A DNA stretch of 64,000 nt. Source: Actinophytocola sp044466355. Lineage in GTDB: Bacteria > Actinomycetota > Actinomycetes > Mycobacteriales > Pseudonocardiaceae. Where the stretch lies: contig NZ_JBITMQ010000003.1 in NCBI RefSeq assembly GCF_044466355.1, positions 186,001-250,000 of the forward strand, read 5' to 3'. Position numbers and translations under genes: made by a program. Position 1 is the stretch's first letter, and every line of letters begins with the position of its first letter. Positions 24,902-34,145 of this stretch are shown here, piece after piece. A model generated the notes under the pieces. It worked only from the letters and a program-made list of their open reading frames with translations. It was not told the origin of the DNA and made no database searches.

Positions 24902-25248
24902 GTTCTGAGCCGGGAAGCCGACTGGTCGAGGAGCTGCGGCTGCTCGCCGACGCGGTCGCCGACCGGGCCGGGCCGTGGCTGGACCGGGTGGCGGCCGACG
25001 ACGAGTCCACCTGCACGTGGTGCCCCCTGTGCGCGGCGGTCGCGGTGGTGCGGGGTGAGCCCAGCGAGCTGGCCACGCGCGGTCTGGACGCGGCGGCCGA
25101 CCTGGTGGCGCTGTTGCGTGCCGTGCTGGCGGACCGGTGGGAGCCGGGGGTGTCGCACATGCCCGGGTTCACGCCGTCGGGTCCCTCGTCCTCGTCCTCG
25201 TCCTCGGGAAAGGTGCAGCACATCCCCGTCCGGCGGGAGCCTCGTTGA
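24898..25248 (+). CDS. Small CxxC-x2-C protein (Rv2183c position)
   Basis: 116 aa. An N-terminal helix is followed by CTWCPLCAAVAVVRG, a likely metal-binding knuckle, then a helix and a low-complexity tail with seven serines in a row. Its start overlaps the ATPase stop (GTGA), and its stop overlaps the TTG start of the glucokinase (TTGA), so the three are translated as a unit. Function unknown. Confidence 0.8.
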   Translation: MSSEPGSRLVEELRLLADAVADRAGPWLDRVAADDESTCTWCPLCAAVAVVRGEPSELATRGLDAAADLVALLRAVLADRWEPGVSHMPGFTPSGPSSSSSSSGKVQHIPVRREPR

Positions 25249-26195
25249 GGGCCAGGACGACGATCGGGGTGGACATCGGGGGGACGAGCGTGCGGGCCGG
25301 GGTGGTGGACCGGCACGGCAACGTCCTGGACACCGCGCGTGCGCCGACACCGGCCGGGGAGGCCGCGCTGGAGGACGCGATCGTGTCCGCGGTGACCGGG
25401 CTGCTCGGCGGCAGGCACCGCGTGACCGGCGTGGGGCTGGCCGTGGCGGGGTTCGTGACCACGGACCGCCGGTCGGTGATGTTCGCGCCGCACCTGGCGT
25501 GGCGCGACGCGCCGGTGGCGGACCGCATCGCGAAGCGGGTCGGGCTGCCGGTGGTGCTGGAACACGACGCGAACGCGGCGGTGGTCGGTGAGCACCGGTT
25601 CGGCGCGGCACGCGGTGCCGGCGTGGCGTTGCTGGTCGCGATCGGCACCGGCATCGGCGGCGGCCTGTTGCTGAACGGCGAGCTGTTCCGCGGCGCGCAC
25701 GGCGTGGCACCGGAACTGGGGCACCTGCGGCTCGTGCCCGGCGGCCGCGCGTGCCCGTGTGGGAAGCAGGGATGCTGGGAGCGGTACTGCAGCGGCACCG
25801 CGCTGTCGACGACCGCGATCGAACTGCTGGCGAGGCACCGGGGCAGACCGACGCTGCTGCTGCGGGACTCCGAGGACGCGCGGGCGATCACGGGCCGCAA
25901 GGTGGCGGCCGCGGCGCGTGAGGGTGACCAGCTGGCGCAGCGCGCGATGTCCGAGCTGGCCCGGTGGCTCGGCGAGGGCCTGGCGCTGGCGGCGGACATC
26001 TACGACCCCGAGGTCGTCGTGATCGCGGGCGGCGTGTCGGAGTCGGCCCCGCTGTTCCTGGACGACGCCCGCGACCACTACAAGAAGATGATCACCGGCG
26101 CGGGCTACCGCCCCCTGGCCCGCATCCGCACAGCCCAGCTAGGCGACGACGCGGCCCTGGTAGGCGCAGCAGCCCTGGCAGCAGACAACGCCTGA
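25245..26195 (+). CDS. ROK-family glucokinase
   Basis: 316 aa. ATP-binding GVDIGGTSVRAGVV, sugar-binding EHDANAAVVGE, ATP loop IGTGIGGGLLL, and the ROK zinc motif CPCGKQGCWERYCSG preceded by the conserved GHLRLVPGG. It phosphorylates glucose (or a related sugar). The start is TTG at 25245 overlapping the previous stop; there is no other start before the DIGGT motif. Confidence 0.9.
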   Translation: MRARTTIGVDIGGTSVRAGVVDRHGNVLDTARAPTPAGEAALEDAIVSAVTGLLGGRHRVTGVGLAVAGFVTTDRRSVMFAPHLAWRDAPVADRIAKRVGLPVVLEHDANAAVVGEHRFGAARGAGVALLVAIGTGIGGGLLLNGELFRGAHGVAPELGHLRLVPGGRACPCGKQGCWERYCSGTALSTTAIELLARHRGRPTLLLRDSEDARAITGRKVAAAAREGDQLAQRAMSELARWLGEGLALAADIYDPEVVVIAGGVSESAPLFLDDARDHYKKMITGAGYRPLARIRTAQLGDDAALVGAAALAADNA

Positions 26196-26208
26196 CCCCC
26201 AAAAAAAC

Positions 26209-26409
26209 CCCCGCGAGTCGCGCCCAGGAACCCCGCGAGTCGCGCTCTCGGACACCGCGAGTCGCGCTCTCGGGCATGCCGAGTTGTCGGTTTCGTGTAG
26301 GTGATGCGGGGTCTGAGGTGCACGAAACACACAACTCGTTGTGTACGAGCGCGCGACTCGCGGTGTTTGTGCGCGCGACTCGCGGTGTTGGAGAGCGCGA
26401 CTCGCGGGG
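26209..26409. repeat. 200-bp palindrome of 3+3 units with 22-bp period
   Basis: CCGCGAGTCGCG begins at 26211, 26233 and 26255; the reverse CGCGACTCGCGG ends at 26363, 26385 and 26407. Between them an 18-nt stem (26280-26297 with 26321-26338, CGAGTTGT..GTTTCGTG) closes a 23-nt loop. All parts share one axis at 26309. It separates the convergent glucokinase and DUF308-like genes and may end transcription in both directions. Confidence 0.88.
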
Positions 26410-26420
26410 TGTGTGGGGGG

Positions 26421-26882
26421 TCAGATTTGGGCGCCGTCGTCTCTGGCGTCTGGGTTTTTCGGGGTGTTGCGGGGTCGTAGGAGGAGCATGACGCCGCCGG
26501 AGATGATCGAGAGCAGGGCTATCGGGGTCGCGATCCTGGCGTCCAGGCCGATCAGGGTGGGGACGACCAGGAGGACGACGCCCAGCACGATCAGTACCAG
26601 TGCCACGATCGTCATGGGGCGCAGCTTCGGGAGTGGGGGTGGTTCCGGGGGGACGTAGTGGTCCTCGTCGGTGCCCCACGACCAGTCCCAGTCGGTGTCG
26701 TGGCCGCGCCACGCCTGCGGGGGCTCGGCCGGACGCGGTTGAGCCGGCGTGGGGGCGGTCGGCGTTTCCGGTTCGTCCAGCGGTTCGTTCAGGTCCGGAA
26801 GCGTTCGGCCGACACCCTCGCGTTCCAGGTCCGCCACGATCTCCGCGAACGCGGCGTCTACGTCGTCAGGCCGGTCGGACAC
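26421..26882 (-). CDS. DUF308-like small membrane protein
   Basis: 153 aa. N-terminal acidic helix (VDAAFAEIVADLEREGVG), a Pro/Glu/Trp-rich linker, then two membrane helices, MTIVALVLIVLGVVLLVVP and ATPIALLSIISGGVMLLL, with a basic tail (RPRNTPKNP). The N-terminus faces the cytoplasm by charge. The GTG at 26882 begins the conserved segment. Function unknown. Confidence 0.72.
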   Translation of the reverse strand: MSDRPDDVDAAFAEIVADLEREGVGRTLPDLNEPLDEPETPTAPTPAQPRPAEPPQAWRGHDTDWDWSWGTDEDHYVPPEPPPLPKLRPMTIVALVLIVLGVVLLVVPTLIGLDARIATPIALLSIISGGVMLLLRPRNTPKNPDARDDGAQI

Positions 26883-27118
26883 CCAGGCCTCCTCGGTTCG
26901 CGAGCCAGCGATCAGGTGCTCGGTCCATGGTCGCACGAACTGGGCCCACCATGGCCGGATCTCCTGTCCATGTTTACTCGTTGGGTACCGTGGATGTCCG
27001 GGAGAGTTAGTCCTGTTACATGTTCCGACATTCGGGTGGCGAAGCATTGTGCGCGTCCGCCACCCTTCGTACGCTCGACAAACGGCGGACGCCGTGGCGA
27101 AAGGGAGGCACAGGACCG

Positions 27119-27889
27119 GTGCTGTACTTCTGGATGAAGTGGGTGTTCCTGGGGCCGGTGCTGAGACTCTTCTTCCGTCCCGAGGTCGAGGGTGGCGAGA
27201 ACATCCCGGCCGAGGGCGGCGCGCTGCTCGCCAGCAACCACCTCGCCGTGGCCGACTCCTTCTTCCTCCCGCTGATGCTCTCCCGCCGCGTCACCTTCCC
27301 GGCCAAGCTGGAGTACTTCACCCAGACCGGTGTGAAGGGCAGGTTGAAGAAGTGGTTCTTCACCGGCATGGGCCAGATCCCGATCGACCGGTCCGGTGGC
27401 GCCGCCGCACAGGCCGCGCTCGACACCGGCATCCGGCTCCTGCGTGAGGGCCACCTGCTCGGCATCTACCCGGAGGGCACCCGCTCGCCAGACGGCCGCC
27501 TGTACAAGGGCAAGACCGGCCTCGCCCGCATGGTGCTCGAGTCCCGCGTCCCGGTCATCCCGGTCGCCATGTTCGGCACCGACAAGGCCAACCCCATCGG
27601 CTCCAAGATGTGGCGGCCGCACAAGATCCGCATCAAGATCGGCAAGCCGCTGGACTTCTCGCGCTACGAAGGCCTCGCGGGTGACCGGTTCGTCGAGCGG
27701 TCCATCACCGACGAGATCATGTACGCGCTGATGGAGCTGTCCGGCCAGGAGTACGTCGACATCTACGCGGCGAAGGCCAAGGAGTTGCTCGCCGAGGAGC
27801 AGAACGGCAAGCCGACCGAACTCCCCACGCAGCAGCGGCGCACCGCGGGCCGTGACGCGGACCGGATCCCCGAGACCGAGGCCGGCTGA
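27119..27889 (+). CDS. 1-acyl-sn-glycerol-3-phosphate acyltransferase (PlsC family)
   Basis: 256 aa. The HX4D catalytic motif is NHLAVADS, with FFTGMGQIPIDRSGG (block II), the acceptor-binding block YPEGTRSPDGRLYKGKTG and VPVIPVAM. It probably acylates lysophosphatidic acid at the inner membrane. It is the counterpart of Rv2182c. The GTG at 27119 has GGGAGG about 10 nt upstream; the frame is open further upstream but without family similarity. Confidence 0.88.
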   Translation: MLYFWMKWVFLGPVLRLFFRPEVEGGENIPAEGGALLASNHLAVADSFFLPLMLSRRVTFPAKLEYFTQTGVKGRLKKWFFTGMGQIPIDRSGGAAAQAALDTGIRLLREGHLLGIYPEGTRSPDGRLYKGKTGLARMVLESRVPVIPVAMFGTDKANPIGSKMWRPHKIRIKIGKPLDFSRYEGLAGDRFVERSITDEIMYALMELSGQEYVDIYAAKAKELLAEEQNGKPTELPTQQRRTAGRDADRIPETEAG

Positions 27890-27909
27890 CCCACCACTAA
27901 CCTCGCTGG

Positions 27910-28413
27910 GTGCGGTTCTTTTTTGACACCGAGTTCATCGAGGACGGTAGGACCATCGACCTGGTGTCGATCGGTGTTGTGGACGAGCGCGGACGGGAGT
28001 TCTACGCCGTCTCCACGGAGTTCGATCCGGACAGAGCCGGGCCGTGGGTCCGGGAGAACGTGCTCGACAAGCTGCCGCCGCCCGCCGACCCGGCGTGGTG
28101 CGACCGCAGGACGATCAGGGACCGACTGCTGGAGTTCCTGCGCCGCGATCGCGAACGGGTCGAGCTGTGGGCGTGGTTCGCCGCCTACGACCACGTCGCG
28201 CTCGCCCAGCTGTGGGGTGACATGCCCGCGTTGCCCCGCGAGCTGCCCCGGTTCACCCGCGAGCTGCGCCAGCGGTGGGAGGACGTGGGCAAACCGGTGC
28301 TGCCGCCACCGCCGACCGACGCGCACGACGCGCTCGCCGACGCGCGGCACAACCTGGCCCGCTGGCGTGTGATCGAGGCGGAGCGTGTGAAGCGCGGGTT
28401 CCCCGCCAGTTAG
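27910..28413 (+). CDS. 3'-5' exoribonuclease (Rv2179c/AS family)
   Basis: 167 aa RNase T-like DEDDh exonuclease: FFFDTEFIEDG (first two acidic residues), AWFAAYDHVAL (third Asp region) and DAHDALADARHNL (His and last Asp). Rv2179c degrades RNA 3' overhangs and prefers poly(A) in vitro. GTG start 6 nt after TAACCT. Confidence 0.9.
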   Translation: MRFFFDTEFIEDGRTIDLVSIGVVDERGREFYAVSTEFDPDRAGPWVRENVLDKLPPPADPAWCDRRTIRDRLLEFLRRDRERVELWAWFAAYDHVALAQLWGDMPALPRELPRFTRELRQRWEDVGKPVLPPPPTDAHDALADARHNLARWRVIEAERVKRGFPAS

Positions 28414-28513
28414 CGGGGCTGCCTTGCTGCACCGATACAGAAGATGGCACCCTACGGGCTGACAAGACCCGAACAGGACCCGTGCTCTAGCGGCCGGATG
28501 GAGGATCGAGCAC

Positions 28514-29539
28514 ATGCGCGTCGGATTGCTCACAGGTGGCGGTGACTGCCCAGGACTGAACGCGGTCATCCGCGCCGTGGTCCGCAAGGGCATCGAGGTT
28601 CACGGCTGGGAGACCGTCGGCTTCCGCAACGGCTGGCAGGGGCCGATCGAGGGCCTGACCAGGCCGCTCGGGCTCGACGACGTCGAGGACATCCTGACCA
28701 GGGGCGGCACGATCCTCGGTTCCTCGCGGACGAACCCGTACAAGGTCGACGGCGGCGTCGACAGGATCAAGGCGACGCTCGCCGAGCAGGGTGTCGACGC
28801 GCTGGTCGCGATCGGCGGCGAGGACACCCTGGGTGTCGCGAAGCGCCTGACCGACGACGGCGTCGGCGTGGTCGGCGTGCCGAAGACCATCGACAACGAC
28901 CTCGGCGCCACCGACTACACGTTCGGTTTCGACACCGCGGTGCACATCGCCACCGAGTCCATCGACCGCCTGCGCACGACCGCCGAGTCGCACCACCGCG
29001 CGCTGGTCGTCGAGGTCATGGGCCGCCACGCGGGCTGGATCGCGCTGCACTCCGGTCTGGCCGGTGGCGCGAACGTGATCCTGGTGCCGGAGCGGCACTT
29101 CTCGGTCGACCAGGTCGTCGAGTGGGTGAAGCGCCGGTTCGAGCGCGAGTACGCGCCGATCATCGTGGTCGCCGAGGGCGCGCTGCCCGAGGGCGGCGAG
29201 GAGAAGCTGCTGACCGGGGAGAAGGACGCCTTCGGTCACGTCCGGCTGGGCGGTATCGGCACCTGGCTCGCCGAGGAGATCGCGCAGAAGACCGGCAAGG
29301 AGTCGCGTGCGGTCGTGCTGGGCCACACCCAGCGCGGTGGCACCCCGACCGCGTACGACCGCGTCCTCGCGACCCGGTTCGGCCTGCACGCGGTGGACGC
29401 GGTGGCCGACGGCGACTTCGGCGTGATGGTGGCGCTGAAGGGCACCGACATCGTGCGCGTGAAGCTGGCGGAGGCGACCGCCGAGCTGAAGACCGTGCCG
29501 CTGGAGCGGTACCAGGAGGCCGAAGTCTTCTTCGGCTGA
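28514..29539 (+). CDS. pfkA: 6-phosphofructokinase, probably PPi-dependent by sequence
   Basis: 341 aa group III PFK. GLLTGGGDCPGLNAVIRAVV at the N-terminus, catalytic PKTIDNDL, MGRHAGWIA and HTQRGGTPTAYDR. At the two donor-determining sites it reads GGEDT (Asp where ATP enzymes have Gly104) and PKTIDND (Lys where they have Gly124), the pair described for PPi-dependent actinobacterial PFK such as that of Amycolatopsis methanolica. The start ATG has GGAGG upstream. It could act in both glycolysis and gluconeogenesis if PPi-dependent. Confidence 0.92.
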   Translation: MRVGLLTGGGDCPGLNAVIRAVVRKGIEVHGWETVGFRNGWQGPIEGLTRPLGLDDVEDILTRGGTILGSSRTNPYKVDGGVDRIKATLAEQGVDALVAIGGEDTLGVAKRLTDDGVGVVGVPKTIDNDLGATDYTFGFDTAVHIATESIDRLRTTAESHHRALVVEVMGRHAGWIALHSGLAGGANVILVPERHFSVDQVVEWVKRRFEREYAPIIVVAEGALPEGGEEKLLTGEKDAFGHVRLGGIGTWLAEEIAQKTGKESRAVVLGHTQRGGTPTAYDRVLATRFGLHAVDAVADGDFGVMVALKGTDIVRVKLAEATAELKTVPLERYQEAEVFFG

Positions 29540-29566
29540 GGTCCTGCGCGGGACTAGTGTTCCCGC

Positions 29567-30937
29567 ATGGACCTTGACGAGCTGTTGTGGTCGGGCGCGG
29601 ACGCCCAGGCCGCCGCCCTGCGCGACGGCACGGTGTCCGCGCCCGACCTGCTCGAGGCGGTGCTCGCCCGTCTCGACGCGGTCAACCCGGCGCTGAACGC
29701 GTTCCGCGTGGTGTACACCGACAAGGCACGTGAGCAGGCGGCCGACGCGCAACGGCGGCTCGACGCGGGTGAGCGCACGCCGCTGCTCGGCGTCCCGGTC
29801 GCGGTGAAGGACGACCTGGACGTGGCGGGTGACGTCACCGCCATGGGCGGGCGGCCGCAGTTCCCGCCCGCGGAGGCGGACGCGCCGACGGTGGCGCGGC
29901 TGCGTGCGGCGGGCGCGGTGCTGGTGGGCCACACCAACACACCGGACCGGTGTCTGTGGCCGTTCACCGAGACCCTCACGAACGGCGCGACGCGCAACCC
30001 GTGGCAGCTCGACCACACACCCGGCGGCTCGTCCGGCGGTTCGGCCGCCGCGGTGGCGGCGGGTGTCGTCGGCGTGGCGACGGGGTCCGACGGCGGCGGC
30101 TCGGTCCGCATCCCGGCGAACTTCTGCGGCCTGTTCGGTCTGAAGACCACCCGCGGCCTGATCAACATGGGCGACGAGGAGCACTGGCACGGCCTGGCCG
30201 GTGTCGGCCCGCTCGGTCGCCGGGTCGCGGACGCGGCCGCGATGCTCGACGTGGTCGCCGACGAGCCCGGCGGCTACCGGGAGGCCGTCGACACCGACCC
30301 CGGCCCGCTGCGGATCGCGCTGTCGTGGCGCACCCCGCTCGGCCCGACTCCCATCGAGCGGCAACGCAAGCAGGCCGTGCGCGACACGGCGGACCGGCTG
30401 CGCGCGCTCGGGCACACGGTCGACGTGACCGAGCCGCCGCTCGGTGTGCGGCCGAGCCCGCAGTTCCTGGTCCGGTACCTGCGCGGGGTCGCCGACGACG
30501 TGGCGCAGCTGCCGCACCCGGAGTGGCTGGAGCCCCGCACCCGGCGCATCGCCGCACTGGGCAGGCGGGTGCCGGACGCGGTCCTGGCGCGTGCGCGTGC
30601 CGCCGAGGCGGGCCTGCATTCGCTGATGGCCGGGTTCTTCGGCGACTACGACGTGATCCTGCAGCCGGGGTGGACCGGCCGGCAGCCCAGGATCGGGCGG
30701 TTCCACGGCAGCGGCGCGTCGCACACGCTGGGCGTGGTGTCGCAGGGCATCGCGTTCTACCCGACGTGGAACGTGCTCGGCTACCCGGTGGCCGCGCTTC
30801 CCGTCGGGTTCGACGACATCGGGTTGCCGATCGGCGTGCAGCTGATCGGGGCCGCGGGTTCGGAGGCGACGCTGTTGTCGTTGTCGGGCCAGTTCGAGCG
30901 GGCCCACCCGTGGGCGGCGCGACGGCCGTCGCTGTAG
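29567..30937 (+). CDS. Amidase signature-family hydrolase
   Basis: 456 aa. The Ser-cisSer-Lys triad is present: Lys in GVPVAVKDDLDVAG (about residue 80), Ser in HTPGGSSGGSAAAVAAG, and nucleophile Ser in GSDGGGSVRIPANFCG. Substrate unknown; GatA is unlikely because no gatB or gatC is near. ATG 6 nt after TAGTGT (leaderless). Confidence 0.88.
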   Translation: MDLDELLWSGADAQAAALRDGTVSAPDLLEAVLARLDAVNPALNAFRVVYTDKAREQAADAQRRLDAGERTPLLGVPVAVKDDLDVAGDVTAMGGRPQFPPAEADAPTVARLRAAGAVLVGHTNTPDRCLWPFTETLTNGATRNPWQLDHTPGGSSGGSAAAVAAGVVGVATGSDGGGSVRIPANFCGLFGLKTTRGLINMGDEEHWHGLAGVGPLGRRVADAAAMLDVVADEPGGYREAVDTDPGPLRIALSWRTPLGPTPIERQRKQAVRDTADRLRALGHTVDVTEPPLGVRPSPQFLVRYLRGVADDVAQLPHPEWLEPRTRRIAALGRRVPDAVLARARAAEAGLHSLMAGFFGDYDVILQPGWTGRQPRIGRFHGSGASHTLGVVSQGIAFYPTWNVLGYPVAALPVGFDDIGLPIGVQLIGAAGSEATLLSLSGQFERAHPWAARRPSL

Positions 30938-30942
30938 GCGCT

Positions 30943-31111
30943 GGCCTCCGGCCCCCGGTCGCCACGCTACGGCACGGCACCGACAGCGATGCCCGGCTCG
31001 CGGGCTTTCGGGCGGGGTTGTCCACAGGTCGCGCGGTTGTCCACAGGTGAGGGTCCAGTGCGGGCCCGGTGTCGGCGTGCCGTCCTACGCTGGCAACCGG
31101 GGGCCGGAGGC
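30943..31111. repeat. 169-bp composite element: inverted promoter-like arms around two DnaA boxes (copy 2)
   Basis: Left arm 30943-30986 (minus: TGTCGGTG-N8-TAGCGT plus GGGGGCCGGAGGCC); right arm 31069-31111 (plus: TGTCGGCG-N8-TACGCT plus GGGGGCCGGAGGCG). The 82-nt core has TTGTCCACA at 31018-31026 and 31037-31045. Arms, core length, box offsets and box spacing match copy 1, which is inserted in the opposite orientation. The remaining gap 31112-31398 before aroG shows no gene. Confidence 0.86.
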
Positions 31112-31398
31112 GCCTGATTCGTCACATCGGGTGGGTGCTGCCGCCAGGGCTCGTTCCAGATAGTGGGCGACCCGATCCGGCCAGGGCTTCGTCGTGGGGC
31201 ATGGCGGGGAACGTCGTCCCGACGGCCCTGTCTGCCTGCCGCAACCGCTCCGACGAGGCGATTCGCGTGACAGGTGTCCGGGGTGGGAACACCGAACCCG
31301 GCGCCAGTGGGTTCCACATCGTGGGAGACAGGGTGGAACGATCAAGCCGGCCTACTGTCGGCGTAAACCGGGCTGACACGCCCGGCTACGCTGGTCCC

Positions 31399-32787
<1,389 letters not shown>

Positions 32788-32793
32788 CCCGTG

Positions 32794-32848
32794 GCCCTGA
32801 AAGACGCTTTTCGGGACGCGCACCGTCCCGAAAAGCGTCTTTCAGGGC
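32794..32848. terminator. Perfect 25-bp bidirectional terminator
   Basis: GCCCTGAAAGACGCTTTTCG... (32794-32818) pairs without mismatch with 32824-32848 around a 5-nt loop (CGCAC). It lies between the convergent aroG and WS/DGAT genes, 6 nt after the aroG stop and 2 nt before the other. It contains A and T runs on both strands, as expected of a two-way terminator. Confidence 0.85.
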
Positions 32849-32850
32849 AT

Positions 32851-34068
32851 TTACTGCGCCAGCTCGTGCAGCGTCACGCACGACTTGCTGATCGCGTTCG
32901 CCAGCACGTCGATGTCGGGCACCGCGTCCCGGTCGGTCTGCAGACCGATGTGGACGGCGTCCCGGTACGGCGAGATCGCCACGCCCAGCGCGTGCCCGGG
33001 CGCGAGCGGGCCGAACGGATAGATCTCCGTCAGCGGAGCGCCGTCGACCGTCAGCGGCACCGCGGGCAGCGGCACGGTCGTGACCACCGTGTCGAACAGC
33101 AGCGGCGCCCCGAAACCCGTGAGAGGCCCGGCCAGCCGGTGCACCGGGGACGGCAGCGCGTTCGCGAGGATCGCCAGCGTGCCGCCACCCCGTGCCGGTC
33201 CGGCCGCCTTGTTCGCTTCCATCGCCGCGCGCACCGCACGCAGCCGTGCCACCGGGTCCGCCAGCCCGACCGGCAGGTCGCACAGGTACCCGGACAGCTG
33301 GTTGCCACCCGCGCCACCCCGGGCCCGCGTGTTCACGGGGATCAGCGCGCGCGGCGTCCGCCCGTCGACCGGGGCGCCGCGCGACCGCAGCCACTCCCGG
33401 AGCCCGCCCGCGAGCACCGCGAGCGCCACGTCGTTGGTGGTGCCGCCGTGCTGACGCCGGATCTGCCGCACGTCCGCGAGGTCGAGGCGGACGAACGCCA
33501 CCCGCCTCGCGGTCCCGCCGGACGTGAGCATCGCCGGCACCGGCGGCCGTCGCACGGCACGCGCGACCGCACCCGCCATCGCCGCCGTCTCACCGAGCCC
33601 GTACGACTGCGGGGCGGCCGCTCTGGTCGGCGGCACGCCACCGTCGACCAGGGCACCGGCCAGCGCCACGGCACCGGCACCGTCGGCCAGCGAGTGGTGC
33701 AGCTTGACGAGCACCGCGAACCGGTCGCCGGGCAGCCCGGTGACGATGTGCACGTCCCACGGCGGCCTGGTCAGGTCCAGTGGGGTCGCGAGCCAGCCCG
33801 CCGTGTACGCCTCGAACGTGTGCTGGCCCAGCGCCTCGTACGTGTGCACGTGCGCGGCCGGGTCGAAGTCGGTCGCGGGCCACCACGACGGGAACCAGCC
33901 GCCGTCGACCCGCAGCCCCGGCAGGCGCGCGGCCCGCTCGACCAGCAGAGCCCGCAGACGATCGAGGGACACCGGCCCCCGGAACACCGCCACCGCACCG
34001 AGGTGCATCGGCCTGGCCCGCGTCTCCAGGCTCAGAAACGCCGTGTCCAACCCAGTCAGTCGGCCCAT
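32851..34068 (-). CDS. Wax ester synthase / diacylglycerol acyltransferase (WS/DGAT)
   Basis: 405 aa. The catalytic HHxxxDG motif is KLHHSLADGAGA near residue 125, and a second conserved stretch, NDVALAVLAGGLREWL, occurs near 230. It begins MGRLTGLDTAFLSLET, as in the family. Expected to make triacylglycerol or wax ester from acyl-CoA at the membrane. The ATG follows GTGAGCTGAAGCC. The C-terminus is complete (LANAISKSCVTLHELAQ). Confidence 0.9.
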   Translation of the reverse strand: MGRLTGLDTAFLSLETRARPMHLGAVAVFRGPVSLDRLRALLVERAARLPGLRVDGGWFPSWWPATDFDPAAHVHTYEALGQHTFEAYTAGWLATPLDLTRPPWDVHIVTGLPGDRFAVLVKLHHSLADGAGAVALAGALVDGGVPPTRAAAPQSYGLGETAAMAGAVARAVRRPPVPAMLTSGGTARRVAFVRLDLADVRQIRRQHGGTTNDVALAVLAGGLREWLRSRGAPVDGRTPRALIPVNTRARGGAGGNQLSGYLCDLPVGLADPVARLRAVRAAMEANKAAGPARGGGTLAILANALPSPVHRLAGPLTGFGAPLLFDTVVTTVPLPAVPLTVDGAPLTEIYPFGPLAPGHALGVAISPYRDAVHIGLQTDRDAVPDIDVLANAISKSCVTLHELAQ

Positions 34069-34145
34069 GGCTTCAGCTCACCAGCGTTCCGTGTCCTGCG
34101 AGTTACGCGTGTGCGAAGTCGTAATTCTTCACCCTTTCGCGCAGG

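Noticed and set aside
26209..26409. CRISPR array
   Set aside because: Units are 12 nt in 22-bp steps with near-identical fill, and half are inverted; no spacers of 30 nt or more and no cas genes.
28487..30907. 806-codon minus-strand frame across pfkA and the amidase
   Set aside because: Spans two recognisable plus-strand genes and shows only biased composition typical of antisense frames in high-GC DNA.
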